The translations under genes and the position numbers were made by a program. From positions 1 through 64,000 of the forward strand of contig NZ_BMXF01000002.1 in NCBI RefSeq assembly GCF_014651615.1: a stretch of 64,000 bases of DNA. Direction: 5' to 3'. Positions 8,549 through 16,711 of the stretch are shown one piece after another (the stretch's first letter is position 1; each line of letters opens with the position of its first letter). Under the pieces are notes generated by a model. The model saw only the letters and a list, made by a program, of their open reading frames with translations, was not told the DNA's origin and made no database searches. This DNA comes from Persicitalea jodogahamensis. GTDB taxonomy: Bacteria; Bacteroidota; Bacteroidia; Cytophagales; Spirosomataceae.

Positions 8549-9172
8549 ATGAACCAACTTACCGCCGACGATCTCATATACGGCTACATCAACGGAATTT
8601 TTCCGATGGCAGACGCCGACGGCACTCTATACTGGTACTCTCCCGACCCGCGGGCCATTATCCCTATCGATAGCTATCGCCCGGCCAAATCCCTGCGCCC
8701 AACGCTCAATAAAAGGAAATTTGAGATTCGCATCAACTGCGATTTTGAGGGCGTTATGCGGCAATGCGCTGCTCCACGAACGCAGGAGGACGGCACCTGG
8801 ATTTCGGAGGATATTATTAAGGCCTACACCGATTTGCACGATCTTGGTATGGCGCATAGTGTAGAGGCTTACCAGAAAGGGCAGTTGGTAGGTGGCCTGT
8901 ATGGCGTATCAATCGGTGCGGCGTTTTTTGGCGAGTCCATGTTTCATACGGTGAGCAATGCTTCCAAAGTCGCTTTTCACGCGCTTATCGAGGTACTACG
9001 GGAGCGAAACTTCCGTCTGCTCGACACGCAATTTATGAATGACAACGTGCGCCGCTTCGGTGCTGTCGAAATTCCCAAGCTGGAATATATCGGTCGATTG
9101 CGCCAGGCCATCTCGCTAAAGACCCGCTTCACTGAGCAAGCGTTGGAACCCGTTTTTCAGCGCGTGGCGTAA
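8549..9172 (+). CDS. aat: Leucyl/phenylalanyl-tRNA--protein transferase
   Basis: A 207-residue enzyme that transfers Leu or Phe from tRNA to N-terminal Arg or Lys of proteins, marking them for ClpS/ClpAP in the N-degron pathway. Family landmarks are the N-terminal YGYINGIFPMAD and WYSPDPRAIIP blocks, GTWISEDII, and the C-terminal GESMFHTVSNASK and LLDTQFMNDN blocks. Length is normal for the short form of the family. It is followed after six bases by proB and probably co-transcribed with it. Confidence 0.95.
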   Translation: MNQLTADDLIYGYINGIFPMADADGTLYWYSPDPRAIIPIDSYRPAKSLRPTLNKRKFEIRINCDFEGVMRQCAAPRTQEDGTWISEDIIKAYTDLHDLGMAHSVEAYQKGQLVGGLYGVSIGAAFFGESMFHTVSNASKVAFHALIEVLRERNFRLLDTQFMNDNVRRFGAVEIPKLEYIGRLRQAISLKTRFTEQALEPVFQRVA

Positions 9173-9178
9173 TAGATT

Positions 9179-10216
9179 ATGCCCACCAATAAACCCATCC
9201 TTGTTGTAAAATTCGGTACTGCTTCCATCACCCTCCCTACGGGCGAGCCGGATGAGGGCATACTTGCGGAAATTGCGCGTCAGGTAGCCGTGTTGCACCG
9301 TCGCTACCATATTATTATCGTTTCTTCGGGTGCAGTAGGGGCAGGTAAGGGCCAGATACAGTCGTACAAAGGTACCCTGACGCAGCGTAAGGCCGCAGCC
9401 GCCGTAGGCAATCCCTTACTGATCGGATTGTATGCTTCCCACTTTCAGCCCCACCAGATTTCTATTGCACAAAGTCTTTGCGAACGTCAGCACTTCGCCA
9501 ATCGCCACCAGTTTTTGCAATTAAAAAGTACCTTTGAAGAGCTTTGGGCCAGCAATATAATTCCCATTGTAAACGAGAACGACGTGGTCAGCGACCGCGA
9601 GTTGAAGTTTTCGGACAACGACGAGCTGGCCACCCTAATTGCCACTGGGTTCGGGGCTCAGACACTCATGCTGTGTACTTCGGTAGGTGGTTTGATGGAC
9701 GACTCGGGCCAAATCTTGCGTCAGGTGTCGGAAGTAAACGAGGTCTTTCGCTGGGTCAGAACGGATAAATCTTCCCTGGGCCTGGGTGGCATGGCTTCTA
9801 AGTTGACCTTTACGAAGCTCGCTACCCGTATGGGGATTCGGGTGGTAATTTTTGGCCTGAACGAACCAGACGGCCTTTTGCGGGCGTTGCAACTAGAAAC
9901 CGGAACGGTGTTCCATCCACAGAGGAGTACGCTTTCGGCTCGCAATCGTTGGCTCGGTAGCGGCGGCCTGGTAGCAGGGCGTCTGCGTATAGACGATGGC
10001 GCGGTACGCGCTTTGCAGAGTCGGCACAGTTTGCTGGCCGTAGGGATTCTGGCAGTAGAGGGCGAATTCGAAGCCGGCGAATTGGTCGAAATTTTTAATT
10101 CCGAGCAGGAAATGGTAGCGGTAGCGCGGGCGCGGGCCACTTCTCTGGCGATTGTGGATAACCTGAAAACCCTGAATTTCGAAGTGGCGAATGCCAGTGA
10201 TATAGTTTTGTTGTAA
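9179..10216 (+). CDS. proB: Glutamate 5-kinase with PUA domain
   Basis: A 345-residue kinase for the first step of proline synthesis. The amino-acid kinase domain covers about 1-245, with KFGTASIT at the start, SSGAVGAGK for the nucleotide phosphates and NENDVVSDRE...FSDNDELA for glutamate and metal. The C-terminal 90 residues form a PUA-type domain often involved in proline feedback. Its start lies six bases after aat; proA follows within about 90 bases. Confidence 0.93.
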   Translation: MPTNKPILVVKFGTASITLPTGEPDEGILAEIARQVAVLHRRYHIIIVSSGAVGAGKGQIQSYKGTLTQRKAAAAVGNPLLIGLYASHFQPHQISIAQSLCERQHFANRHQFLQLKSTFEELWASNIIPIVNENDVVSDRELKFSDNDELATLIATGFGAQTLMLCTSVGGLMDDSGQILRQVSEVNEVFRWVRTDKSSLGLGGMASKLTFTKLATRMGIRVVIFGLNEPDGLLRALQLETGTVFHPQRSTLSARNRWLGSGGLVAGRLRIDDGAVRALQSRHSLLAVGILAVEGEFEAGELVEIFNSEQEMVAVARARATSLAIVDNLKTLNFEVANASDIVLL

Positions 10217-10308
10217 GTGGGAAAGCCGGGATACCGAAATGCACATAGAAAATATCGCTTCAATTGCCGGGTACTTTAGCTCCCGGAAGGAAGCTTTTCA
10301 AAAAGAAT

Positions 10309-11604
10309 ATGAATCAAATGATTGAGCAAGATTTAGAAATAGTCAATGAAGAGGGTTTGGACAACCAAAATATGTTTCTGGCGACCCGCCAATCTGCGGC
10401 AGCAGTACGGAATTTAAGCGATGCTACTAAGGCTGCTTTACTGCACGACCTGGCGGATCGGGTTCTGGCGCAGCAGGATGTCATCCTGGCTGAAAACCAA
10501 AAGGACCTGGATCGCATGGATGATGCTGACCCGAAAAAGGATCGCTTGCTGCTGAACGGAAAACGGATCGAAGGGCTTGCCCAAAGCTTGCGCGACGTGG
10601 CGAATCTGCCCGATCCCAGCGGTGAAGTGTTGCTTGAGCGGACTCTGGAGCAGGACTTGCAATTGCAGAAAATCTCGGTGCCACTGGGAGTGGTGGGCGT
10701 TATTTATGAGTCGAGGCCAAACGTGACGCTTGACGTGGCGGCGCTCTGTTTACGCTCGGGGAATGCGTGTGTTCTCAAAGGGGGTAAGGAAGCTTCTTAT
10801 TCAAATAATTGCCTGGTCAAACTTATCCACGAAACGCTCGAAAAATTCAATGTTCCGGCTGCTGCCGTAACGCTGCTCCCGACCGATCGCAGATATACCC
10901 ACGAGATGCTGACCGCCACGCGCTATGTAGATATCATTATTCCGCGCGGCTCGGAGGCGTTAATTCATTTTGTCAGGAAAAATTCGCTGGTACCAACCAT
11001 CGAAACCGGGGCTGGCGTCTGCCACACCTACATAGAAAAATCGGCAGATCTGGAAAAAGCGCGGGCCATCGTGGTTAATGCCAAGGTGTCAAGGCCTTCG
11101 GTTTGTAATTCGTTAGATACTGTCTTGGTAGATCGGGCGGTGGCAGAAGAGTTTTTACCTAAATTAGTAGAAGGACTCGCTGCTTACGAGGTCGAGATTT
11201 TTGCGGATGAAATTTCCTACCCGATTCTGCAGGCTGCAGGGTACCCCTTCCTGCAAAAAGCGCAGGCGGAAGATTTTGGCCGCGAATTTTTGGACTACAA
11301 ATGCTCGGTCAAAGTTGTGAAGGGGTTATCCGAAGCCCTGGCGCACATCCAGGAGTACTCGTCGCGACACTCCGAGGCTATCGTTTCGGAGGATGCTGAT
11401 GCAGTAGAATCTTTCCTGAACGAAGTGGATGCGGCGGCGGTATACGCCAATGCTTCCACGCGATTTACCGACGGCGGTGTATTCGCTTTGGGAGCCGAAA
11501 TCGGTATCTCCACCCAAAAACTCCACGCCCGCGGACCATTTGCTCTGGAAAAACTTGTGACTGAAAAATGGGTCGTGCGTGGCAACGGACAGGTACGGAC
11601 ATAG
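10309..11604 (+). CDS. proA: Glutamate-5-semialdehyde dehydrogenase (gamma-glutamyl phosphate reductase)
   Basis: A 431-residue aldehyde dehydrogenase-fold enzyme that reduces glutamyl-5-phosphate for proline synthesis. The catalytic Cys266 lies in SRPSVCNSLDT, and the ESRPNVT and LRSGNACVLKGGKEA blocks mark the ProA family. The frame is open from a TTG at 10264, but the ATG at 10309 fits the family N-terminus. A weak 5-bp hairpin lies in the leader at about 10268-10287. It follows proB; proC is not in the window. Confidence 0.94.
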   Translation: MNQMIEQDLEIVNEEGLDNQNMFLATRQSAAAVRNLSDATKAALLHDLADRVLAQQDVILAENQKDLDRMDDADPKKDRLLLNGKRIEGLAQSLRDVANLPDPSGEVLLERTLEQDLQLQKISVPLGVVGVIYESRPNVTLDVAALCLRSGNACVLKGGKEASYSNNCLVKLIHETLEKFNVPAAAVTLLPTDRRYTHEMLTATRYVDIIIPRGSEALIHFVRKNSLVPTIETGAGVCHTYIEKSADLEKARAIVVNAKVSRPSVCNSLDTVLVDRAVAEEFLPKLVEGLAAYEVEIFADEISYPILQAAGYPFLQKAQAEDFGREFLDYKCSVKVVKGLSEALAHIQEYSSRHSEAIVSEDADAVESFLNEVDAAAVYANASTRFTDGGVFALGAEIGISTQKLHARGPFALEKLVTEKWVVRGNGQVRT

Positions 11605-11615
11605 GGGCTTTTTCG

Positions 11616-11623
11616 TATCTTTG
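11616..11623 (+). promoter_or_regulatory. -7 promoter element upstream of the ArgE-like gene
   Basis: TATCTTTG matches TAnnTTTG exactly. It sits 12 bases after the proA stop and 32 bases before the next ATG, suggesting the deacylase has its own promoter. Confidence 0.5.
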
Positions 11624-11655
11624 GGTAAAAGCATTGCCCACGATACGCTCTTTTT

Positions 11656-12738
11656 ATGACCCCCATCTTTGAAAAAGATAATTTAACTACCCTAACCCAC
11701 CAGGCAACCGAACTCCTCAAAACGCTAATTTCTACGCCTTCTTTCAGCCGTGAAGAGGATGACACCGCCAGGCACCTCGAAGAATTTTTACAAAAAAAAG
11801 CAATCCCCTTTCACCGCAAAAAAAACAATATTTGGGCGTTGAATCAGCATTTCGACGCCACTAAGCCCACACTGCTTCTCAACTCTCACCACGACACAGT
11901 CAAGCCTAATAAGTCCTGGACACTCAATCCCTTCGAACCGCTGGAGCGTGATGGTAAACTTTACGGCCTGGGCAGCAACGACGCAGGTGGCTGTCTGGTG
12001 TCGTTGATTGCCACGTTCTGTTATTTCTACGAGCGCAAAGATATGGCCTATAACATCGCTCTGGTGGCCAGCGCGGAAGAAGAGATTTCGGGAAAGGAGG
12101 GCCTGGAAATAGTGGTGCCTGATTTGCCACCGATCGAATTCGCGATCGTGGGCGAACCTACCGAAATGCACCTGGCCGTAGCAGAAAAAGGTTTGCTGGT
12201 GCTGGATTGCACCGCCAGAGGAAAATCCGGCCACGCCGCCCGCGATGAAGGCGAGAATGCCCTCTATAAAGCCATTAAAGACATCGAGTGGATCACGGGG
12301 TATCGTTTTCCGAAAGTTTCGCCCACGCTTGGGCCAGTTAAAATGTCGGTAACGATGATTAATGCCGGAACTCAGCACAATGTCGTGCCGGACACCTGCA
12401 CCTTCACCGTTGATGTGCGGGTAACGGAGCAGTATACTCTGGAAGAAGTGGTCGAGGAAATTCAGGCCAATATCCAGTCAGAAGTGGATGCCCGCTCAGT
12501 GCGACTGCGGCCATCGAGTATTCCCAACGAACATGCCATCGTGCAGGCCGGGCTCCGGTTGGGGCGCAACACCTACGGCTCACCTACTACGTCCGACCAG
12601 GCGTTGCTGGAGTGCCCCTCGCTCAAAATGGGCCCGGGAGATTCAGGCCGGTCACACACCGCTGATGAATTTATTTACCTACACGAAATCGAAGCGGGAA
12701 TCGCACAGTATGTCAAGATGCTTGAGGAGGTAGTTTAG
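11656..12738 (+). CDS. M20 family deacylase, probable N-acyl-ornithine/citrulline deacylase (ArgE/DapE-like)
   Basis: A 360-residue M20 metallopeptidase-fold amidohydrolase. Expected metal ligands and catalytic residues are visible: HHDTV (His79/Asp80), SNDAGG (Asp109) and AEEE (Glu141/Glu142). The dimerisation lid is inserted in the middle, and the last metal His is in the SGRSHTADEF block. In Bacteroidota arginine synthesis the acyl group stays on until after transcarbamylation, so this enzyme may act on N-acylcitrulline or N-acylornithine. Placement near arg and pro genes supports this; LysK- or DapE-type activity is the main alternative. Confidence 0.8.
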   Translation: MTPIFEKDNLTTLTHQATELLKTLISTPSFSREEDDTARHLEEFLQKKAIPFHRKKNNIWALNQHFDATKPTLLLNSHHDTVKPNKSWTLNPFEPLERDGKLYGLGSNDAGGCLVSLIATFCYFYERKDMAYNIALVASAEEEISGKEGLEIVVPDLPPIEFAIVGEPTEMHLAVAEKGLLVLDCTARGKSGHAARDEGENALYKAIKDIEWITGYRFPKVSPTLGPVKMSVTMINAGTQHNVVPDTCTFTVDVRVTEQYTLEEVVEEIQANIQSEVDARSVRLRPSSIPNEHAIVQAGLRLGRNTYGSPTTSDQALLECPSLKMGPGDSGRSHTADEFIYLHEIEAGIAQYVKMLEEVV

Positions 12739-12748
12739 CATTTGGCCA

Positions 12749-13258
12749 TTACAGTTTTATCTCGAAAAGTGCCACCTCTCCACTTTCATAATGGGCGGGC
12801 AGGCCGTCGGTGTTTTTCATCTGAAACATTCCCAGAAAGTTAAAACCCGCTTTGGTGTAGTGTTGAATAAGGGGTAGGTTCTCTCCGATCGTGTCTAGCC
12901 GCACATATTCTTTGCCCCGGCTTTGGGCGTACACTTTGGCCCAGTCGACGATTCTTGTGACAAAATTCTGGCCCCGAAAATCAGGATTGGTGGCGATTCG
13001 GTGGATGTAGATGGCAGGGTCGGCGTTGCGCTCTTCCCAGATCTGCTCATCTTCAAAAGTAATGGCCCATACGCAGGCTATTTCCTCTTCGATCATCATT
13101 TTCCACTGCCGCTTTTCGGAAATTTCGGTCGCCACAAGCTGCCTTTCAAAGGTAGGCCACACGACGGTCGCACCGACTTTGGCTTGATGAGCCGCTGCTT
13201 CTGCGTAGAGTCGGAAGATTTCGGGGATATCGGCTTTGGTGCTGTTTGTGATTTTCAT
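12749..13258 (-). CDS. GNAT family N-acetyltransferase
   Basis: A 169-residue single-domain GNAT protein. The acetyl-CoA binding motif A is in IATNPDFRGQNFVTRIVDWA, followed by YVRLDTIGENLPLIQHYTKAGF, a typical motif A/B continuation. It is convergent with the ArgE-like gene, their stops ten bases apart. The substrate is not readable. Confidence 0.8.
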   Translation of the reverse strand: MKITNSTKADIPEIFRLYAEAAAHQAKVGATVVWPTFERQLVATEISEKRQWKMMIEEEIACVWAITFEDEQIWEERNADPAIYIHRIATNPDFRGQNFVTRIVDWAKVYAQSRGKEYVRLDTIGENLPLIQHYTKAGFNFLGMFQMKNTDGLPAHYESGEVALFEIKL

Positions 13259-13339
13259 TGGGGGAGGCAGTTGATTTCAGAGCAAATGACGCTACAGTTT
13301 CACAAGTGTACAATCCAGATGTTGCTCGTTTTAGCCCGA

Positions 13340-14197
13340 CTACTCCTTTTCTTCCTCTTCATTTTTCTTCCAAACGTAAGCCAAGGAAACATGATGGGAC
13401 CAGCCAAGTTGAGGATGGCTGCTGGCCGCGTAATCGACAGCCAAGCTGTTACCGGCAAAACCCAGGCCGAAGTGATTGCTGTAGGGTTGGCTGGCGATTC
13501 CGGTGCGGAACGATAATCGGGGAATTACCCCGTATTCCAGTCCGGCCCGGATTGAAGCCGGGAAGTCGGTGTTCTTGACAAGCTCCGTGCTGAGTCGTAA
13601 AGATTTGGTTGGAATGTAAGTCAAACCCGTTTTGATGACCGTGGGTAGGTTCTCCGAGCCCTCGCCAGAAAAACTACCCTGCGCCAGGTTATAAATGTGC
13701 GCTCCCAGAAACACCGTCGAACTCAATTGTGCAATACCGCCCATTTCTACAACCAGCGCTTTTTTACTCAACGATAGGGAAGAAGCATTCACGGCGATTT
13801 GCCGGTAACTGGCTTTAAGGCCCAGACTAATACGGTTGATACGGTGCGCCAGTCCCAGGCCAAAGGATAGTTCGTTGTAGATTTTATCCCCAAACCGTTG
13901 TACTGAAAACCCGGCGGCCAACTCCTCGCGCAGTGGCATCACCGCGCCAAAGGCAAGGGTATTGACGCCCTCGAAACCGTAGTAAGAATGGTAGGATGAA
14001 AAAACGGAAGCTTCGCTTTCGGTAGCAATGCCGGCAATGTTGTTCACCAATGCGTAGCGGTCCGACTGCGCTACTACGGCATTGGCCATGCCCCAGGAAC
14101 GTGCTCCGACAGGAAAAGCGTCAGAGCTTTGGGCCAGTACCAACGTGCCATTGACCCCGGAAAATAGAATCAGAAAAAACACTCTCCGGTACCGCAT
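13340..14197 (-). CDS. PorV/PorQ-like outer membrane beta-barrel protein
   Basis: A 285-residue exported protein with a signal peptide ending near residue 22 (LVLAQ). The FPVGARSWGMANAVVAQSD start, a NNIAGIA motif and alternating amphipathic strands to the C-terminus resemble the FadL-like barrels of the PorV/PorQ group seen around type IX secretion. An acidic KKNEEEEKE tail follows the last strand. It starts seven bases after the stop of the upstream minus-strand gene, so the two are probably co-transcribed. A T9SS role is inference; a generic barrel is the alternative. Confidence 0.55.
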   Translation of the reverse strand: MRYRRVFFLILFSGVNGTLVLAQSSDAFPVGARSWGMANAVVAQSDRYALVNNIAGIATESEASVFSSYHSYYGFEGVNTLAFGAVMPLREELAAGFSVQRFGDKIYNELSFGLGLAHRINRISLGLKASYRQIAVNASSLSLSKKALVVEMGGIAQLSSTVFLGAHIYNLAQGSFSGEGSENLPTVIKTGLTYIPTKSLRLSTELVKNTDFPASIRAGLEYGVIPRLSFRTGIASQPYSNHFGLGFAGNSLAVDYAASSHPQLGWSHHVSLAYVWKKNEEEEKE

Positions 14198-14204
14198 GGC
14201 CGGA

Positions 14205-15368
14205 TTAGTTGAATTTGCGCTTGATGATAGCCATGAGGTCGCTGGCCGCCGGGCTATTTTCGTCCCACGAATATTTTGTGGCCAGCTTATGTTTTACAAT
14301 ATTCTGGGCTTCGTCCAGGGTTGAGGCGCGGTCAAGCTCGTGGATAGCCTGATCGAAGGCATCGCTATTTCGGTCAAAAAGCTGATTGACAAACATGAAC
14401 CGCTGCCCCAGCGCAATACTACCCATGATGCTGTCCACTTTCGGCGAAACATTACCGTAGGTACTTTCCGATGAAGGAGCAGGCATGTCGACCTTGAAGC
14501 GGTTGTTGAGCGAGTTGGTTCGGCTGTACGCACCATTGGAATCGCCCGAGGTAGTTGCCGACGCAGCCATGGAACTTTCGCGAGAGATATCTATAGCCGG
14601 GACGGCTTCCGGTTTCAGGGGCCGCGCTTCTTCGTTCTCTGTTTCGACCTCCACCAACGCTGTATCGAAAAATGATTGGTTATCCTGCTTTTGGGGCTCT
14701 GCCGCCGGAGCCTCGACAGGAGAGTTATTCACAATTAAATTTGGAGAAATCGCGCTCACGTCAAGAGGCTTGACCGATGAGAACTGCTCAATGTAGGTTG
14801 TGTAATGATCGAGCGATGCGCCGCTATCCATAGTTTCAGCCAGCCAGTTCAGCGCCTGATTGGCGTACACGAAGTCAGATCCGCTATCGGCCAAACGCAG
14901 CGCCAGGCCTTTGGCTACGCCCGCATGTATGTGGGTGTACTTAGTCATGTGCTGCGCACTTTCGGTATTGAAAGTGAAACCGGGCATGTTCCGCAGTCTA
15001 TCCCCGAAATAATCGCCGGGCGCCAGCAGCAATAGCAGGGCATCTTTTGTAGCTGACAGCAGCAAGGGTTGCAGATCGTCTCGCTGCACGGCAATATGCC
15101 GGGAAACGGTGTTCATAAACTCCTGCAATGCATTTTTGACCTCTTCCTGTTCAAAATCAAAATAAGGGCTGCGAAACGCCTGAGCCTCCGCCTTCCACTT
15201 ATCAAAAATCAGGCTTACTACGCCCAGGTTGACTTGTCGGACAGGCGTGAGTGTCAGTAAATTCTGACCATTGACTACCGTTTTTTGACCATAGATTTCG
15301 TCGAGTATTTTGGTGGTAAATTCGACGGCGTATTGATTGAGAGCAGAGGAGTTAAGTGAGCCGGGCAT
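14205..15368 (-). CDS. Conserved hypothetical protein, 387 residues
   Basis: Not recognised. From the ATG at 15368 it has a mainly helical N-terminal region (about 1-210), a low-complexity Ser/Pro/Glu/Ala linker (about 215-310) and a short helical C-terminal domain ending in KYSWDENSPAASDLM. No signal peptide or membrane segment is visible, so it is probably cytoplasmic. The frame extends upstream to 15467 through a GTG, but that start would sit six bases from divergent tdk and would include a -7 promoter element at 15422-15429; the internal ATG is preferred. It precedes the PorV-like gene. Confidence 0.65.
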   Translation of the reverse strand: MPGSLNSSALNQYAVEFTTKILDEIYGQKTVVNGQNLLTLTPVRQVNLGVVSLIFDKWKAEAQAFRSPYFDFEQEEVKNALQEFMNTVSRHIAVQRDDLQPLLLSATKDALLLLLAPGDYFGDRLRNMPGFTFNTESAQHMTKYTHIHAGVAKGLALRLADSGSDFVYANQALNWLAETMDSGASLDHYTTYIEQFSSVKPLDVSAISPNLIVNNSPVEAPAAEPQKQDNQSFFDTALVEVETENEEARPLKPEAVPAIDISRESSMAASATTSGDSNGAYSRTNSLNNRFKVDMPAPSSESTYGNVSPKVDSIMGSIALGQRFMFVNQLFDRNSDAFDQAIHELDRASTLDEAQNIVKHKLATKYSWDENSPAASDLMAIIKRKFN

Positions 15369-15421
15369 AGCTGATTTGGGAATGGGGCGGGGGCTGAATA
15401 CAGAAAAATGTGTTTGCTTTG

Positions 15422-15429
15422 CAAATGTA
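15422..15429 (-). promoter_or_regulatory. -7 promoter element for the 387-residue hypothetical gene
   Basis: The minus strand reads TACATTTG, an exact TAnnTTTG match, 54 bases before the ATG at 15368. It supports the shorter reading of that gene. Confidence 0.45.
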
Positions 15430-15473
15430 ATGAAAACGGGGCTTTCGCCTAATCGCCCCTTATCCACCAGATT

Positions 15474-16073
15474 ATGTTTGTCGAACCTTCACGCAAAAAT
15501 GGCCCCCTAAACCCGCGTACGGGCTGGATTGAAGTCATCTGCGGCTCCATGTTTTCGGGCAAAACCGAGGAACTGATTCGGCGGCTCAACCGCGCAAAAA
15601 TCGCGCGGCAAAAGGTGGAAATCTTTAAGCCTGCCCTCGATAAACGCTACCACCTGGCCGACATTGTTTCACACAACGAGAATTCCATTCGCTCCACGCC
15701 GGTTGAAACGGCCACTGAGATATTGTTGCTGGCAGGAAACTGCGAGGTAGTAGGGTTGGATGAGACTCAGTTTTTCGATTCCGCCATTGTGGACGTATGC
15801 AACAGTCTGGCCGACCACGGCAAGCGCGTGATCGTGGCTGGACTAGACATGGATTTCAAAGGGCAGCCCTTCGGCTGTATGCCTCAGCTGATGAGCATCG
15901 CCGAGTACGTCACCAAAGTGCATGCCATCTGCGTAGTTTGTGGTGAGGTAGCCTCTCACTCTTTTCGCACCACAGCCGCGCAGGAGCGCGTCGTGCTGGG
16001 TGAGAAAGACGTGTACGAAGCTCGTTGCCGGCGGTGTTTTAATTTAGGAGAAAAAGTAAGCGCTATTCCCTAA
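15474..16073 (+). CDS. tdk: Thymidine kinase (type II)
   Basis: A 199-residue salvage kinase phosphorylating thymidine. The P-loop GSMFSGKT is at 24-31 and the DETQFF Walker B-like block at about 95-100. Two zinc-type Cys pairs (CVVC and CRRC) form the lasso-domain site. Length and layout are typical of the tetrameric bacterial type. It diverges from the hypothetical gene upstream and converges on the Gre-like gene, with stops three bases apart. Confidence 0.95.
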   Translation: MFVEPSRKNGPLNPRTGWIEVICGSMFSGKTEELIRRLNRAKIARQKVEIFKPALDKRYHLADIVSHNENSIRSTPVETATEILLLAGNCEVVGLDETQFFDSAIVDVCNSLADHGKRVIVAGLDMDFKGQPFGCMPQLMSIAEYVTKVHAICVVCGEVASHSFRTTAAQERVVLGEKDVYEARCRRCFNLGEKVSAIP

Positions 16074-16076
16074 CTA

Positions 16077-16520
16077 TCAGGCCACTTCCTTTATTTTGAA
16101 CGTATTGCCGTTGACTTTAACTTCATCACCCGCTTTTTTATCTTTCATGGCATCGTAAATCGGGGCTGAGGTGGAAATGCCTTTGATAGTCTTGCCGTCG
16201 TAATCGAAATCACCGCTGATGCCCACCAGGAATGTCAGCTTGTCGGTCACAACGAGGGCGCCAGACTTAACCTGATCGTAATCCGAGCTGAAATCGACGC
16301 GGTTGAACAAGGCAGCAGATTCTTCCAGAAAATCGAAGTGATCCTGCATATCCCGCATTTCATTGAGCATTTCCTGTTGGTTCGATTCGTAGGTTTCAGC
16401 CTGGTTGTCATCCGCATTTCGGCCCGCCGCCTCACGCAGCCGCCGCATATCGTCTTGCGCAGTGTCAAGTTTGTCGTTAAGATTTTTCTTACAAGCTGCT
16501 ACTATTTTTTGCTTTTCCAT
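16077..16520 (-). CDS. GreA/GreB-like transcription elongation factor family protein
   Basis: A 147-residue protein with an N-terminal coiled coil (about 1-70) and a C-terminal domain rich in short strands (about 80-147) reading SGALVVTDKLTFLVGISG, then STSAPIYDAMKDKKAGDEVKV. The A-P-I-Y...K-G-D-EV pattern matches the GreA/GreB C-terminal domain. The tip of the coiled coil does not show the usual acidic pair clearly, so RNA cleavage stimulation is unproven. Confidence 0.6.
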   Translation of the reverse strand: MEKQKIVAACKKNLNDKLDTAQDDMRRLREAAGRNADDNQAETYESNQQEMLNEMRDMQDHFDFLEESAALFNRVDFSSDYDQVKSGALVVTDKLTFLVGISGDFDYDGKTIKGISTSAPIYDAMKDKKAGDEVKVNGNTFKIKEVA

Positions 16521-16711
16521 TTGTCAATTTTGAATGAGTGAGTTTTGAATTAGTGAATAGAGGGCGGTTAGCGTTGCGTCATATCGTTTGGGAATCTGCC
16601 TTTCGTAAAAAAATTAAGCCAGCATCCCAAAAAATAACTGAACCCGGGATAGTGGAGTAGGGTGGAATCGTGCAAAAATGCTTACTCATCCAACCAATGA
16701 CTCATTCACAA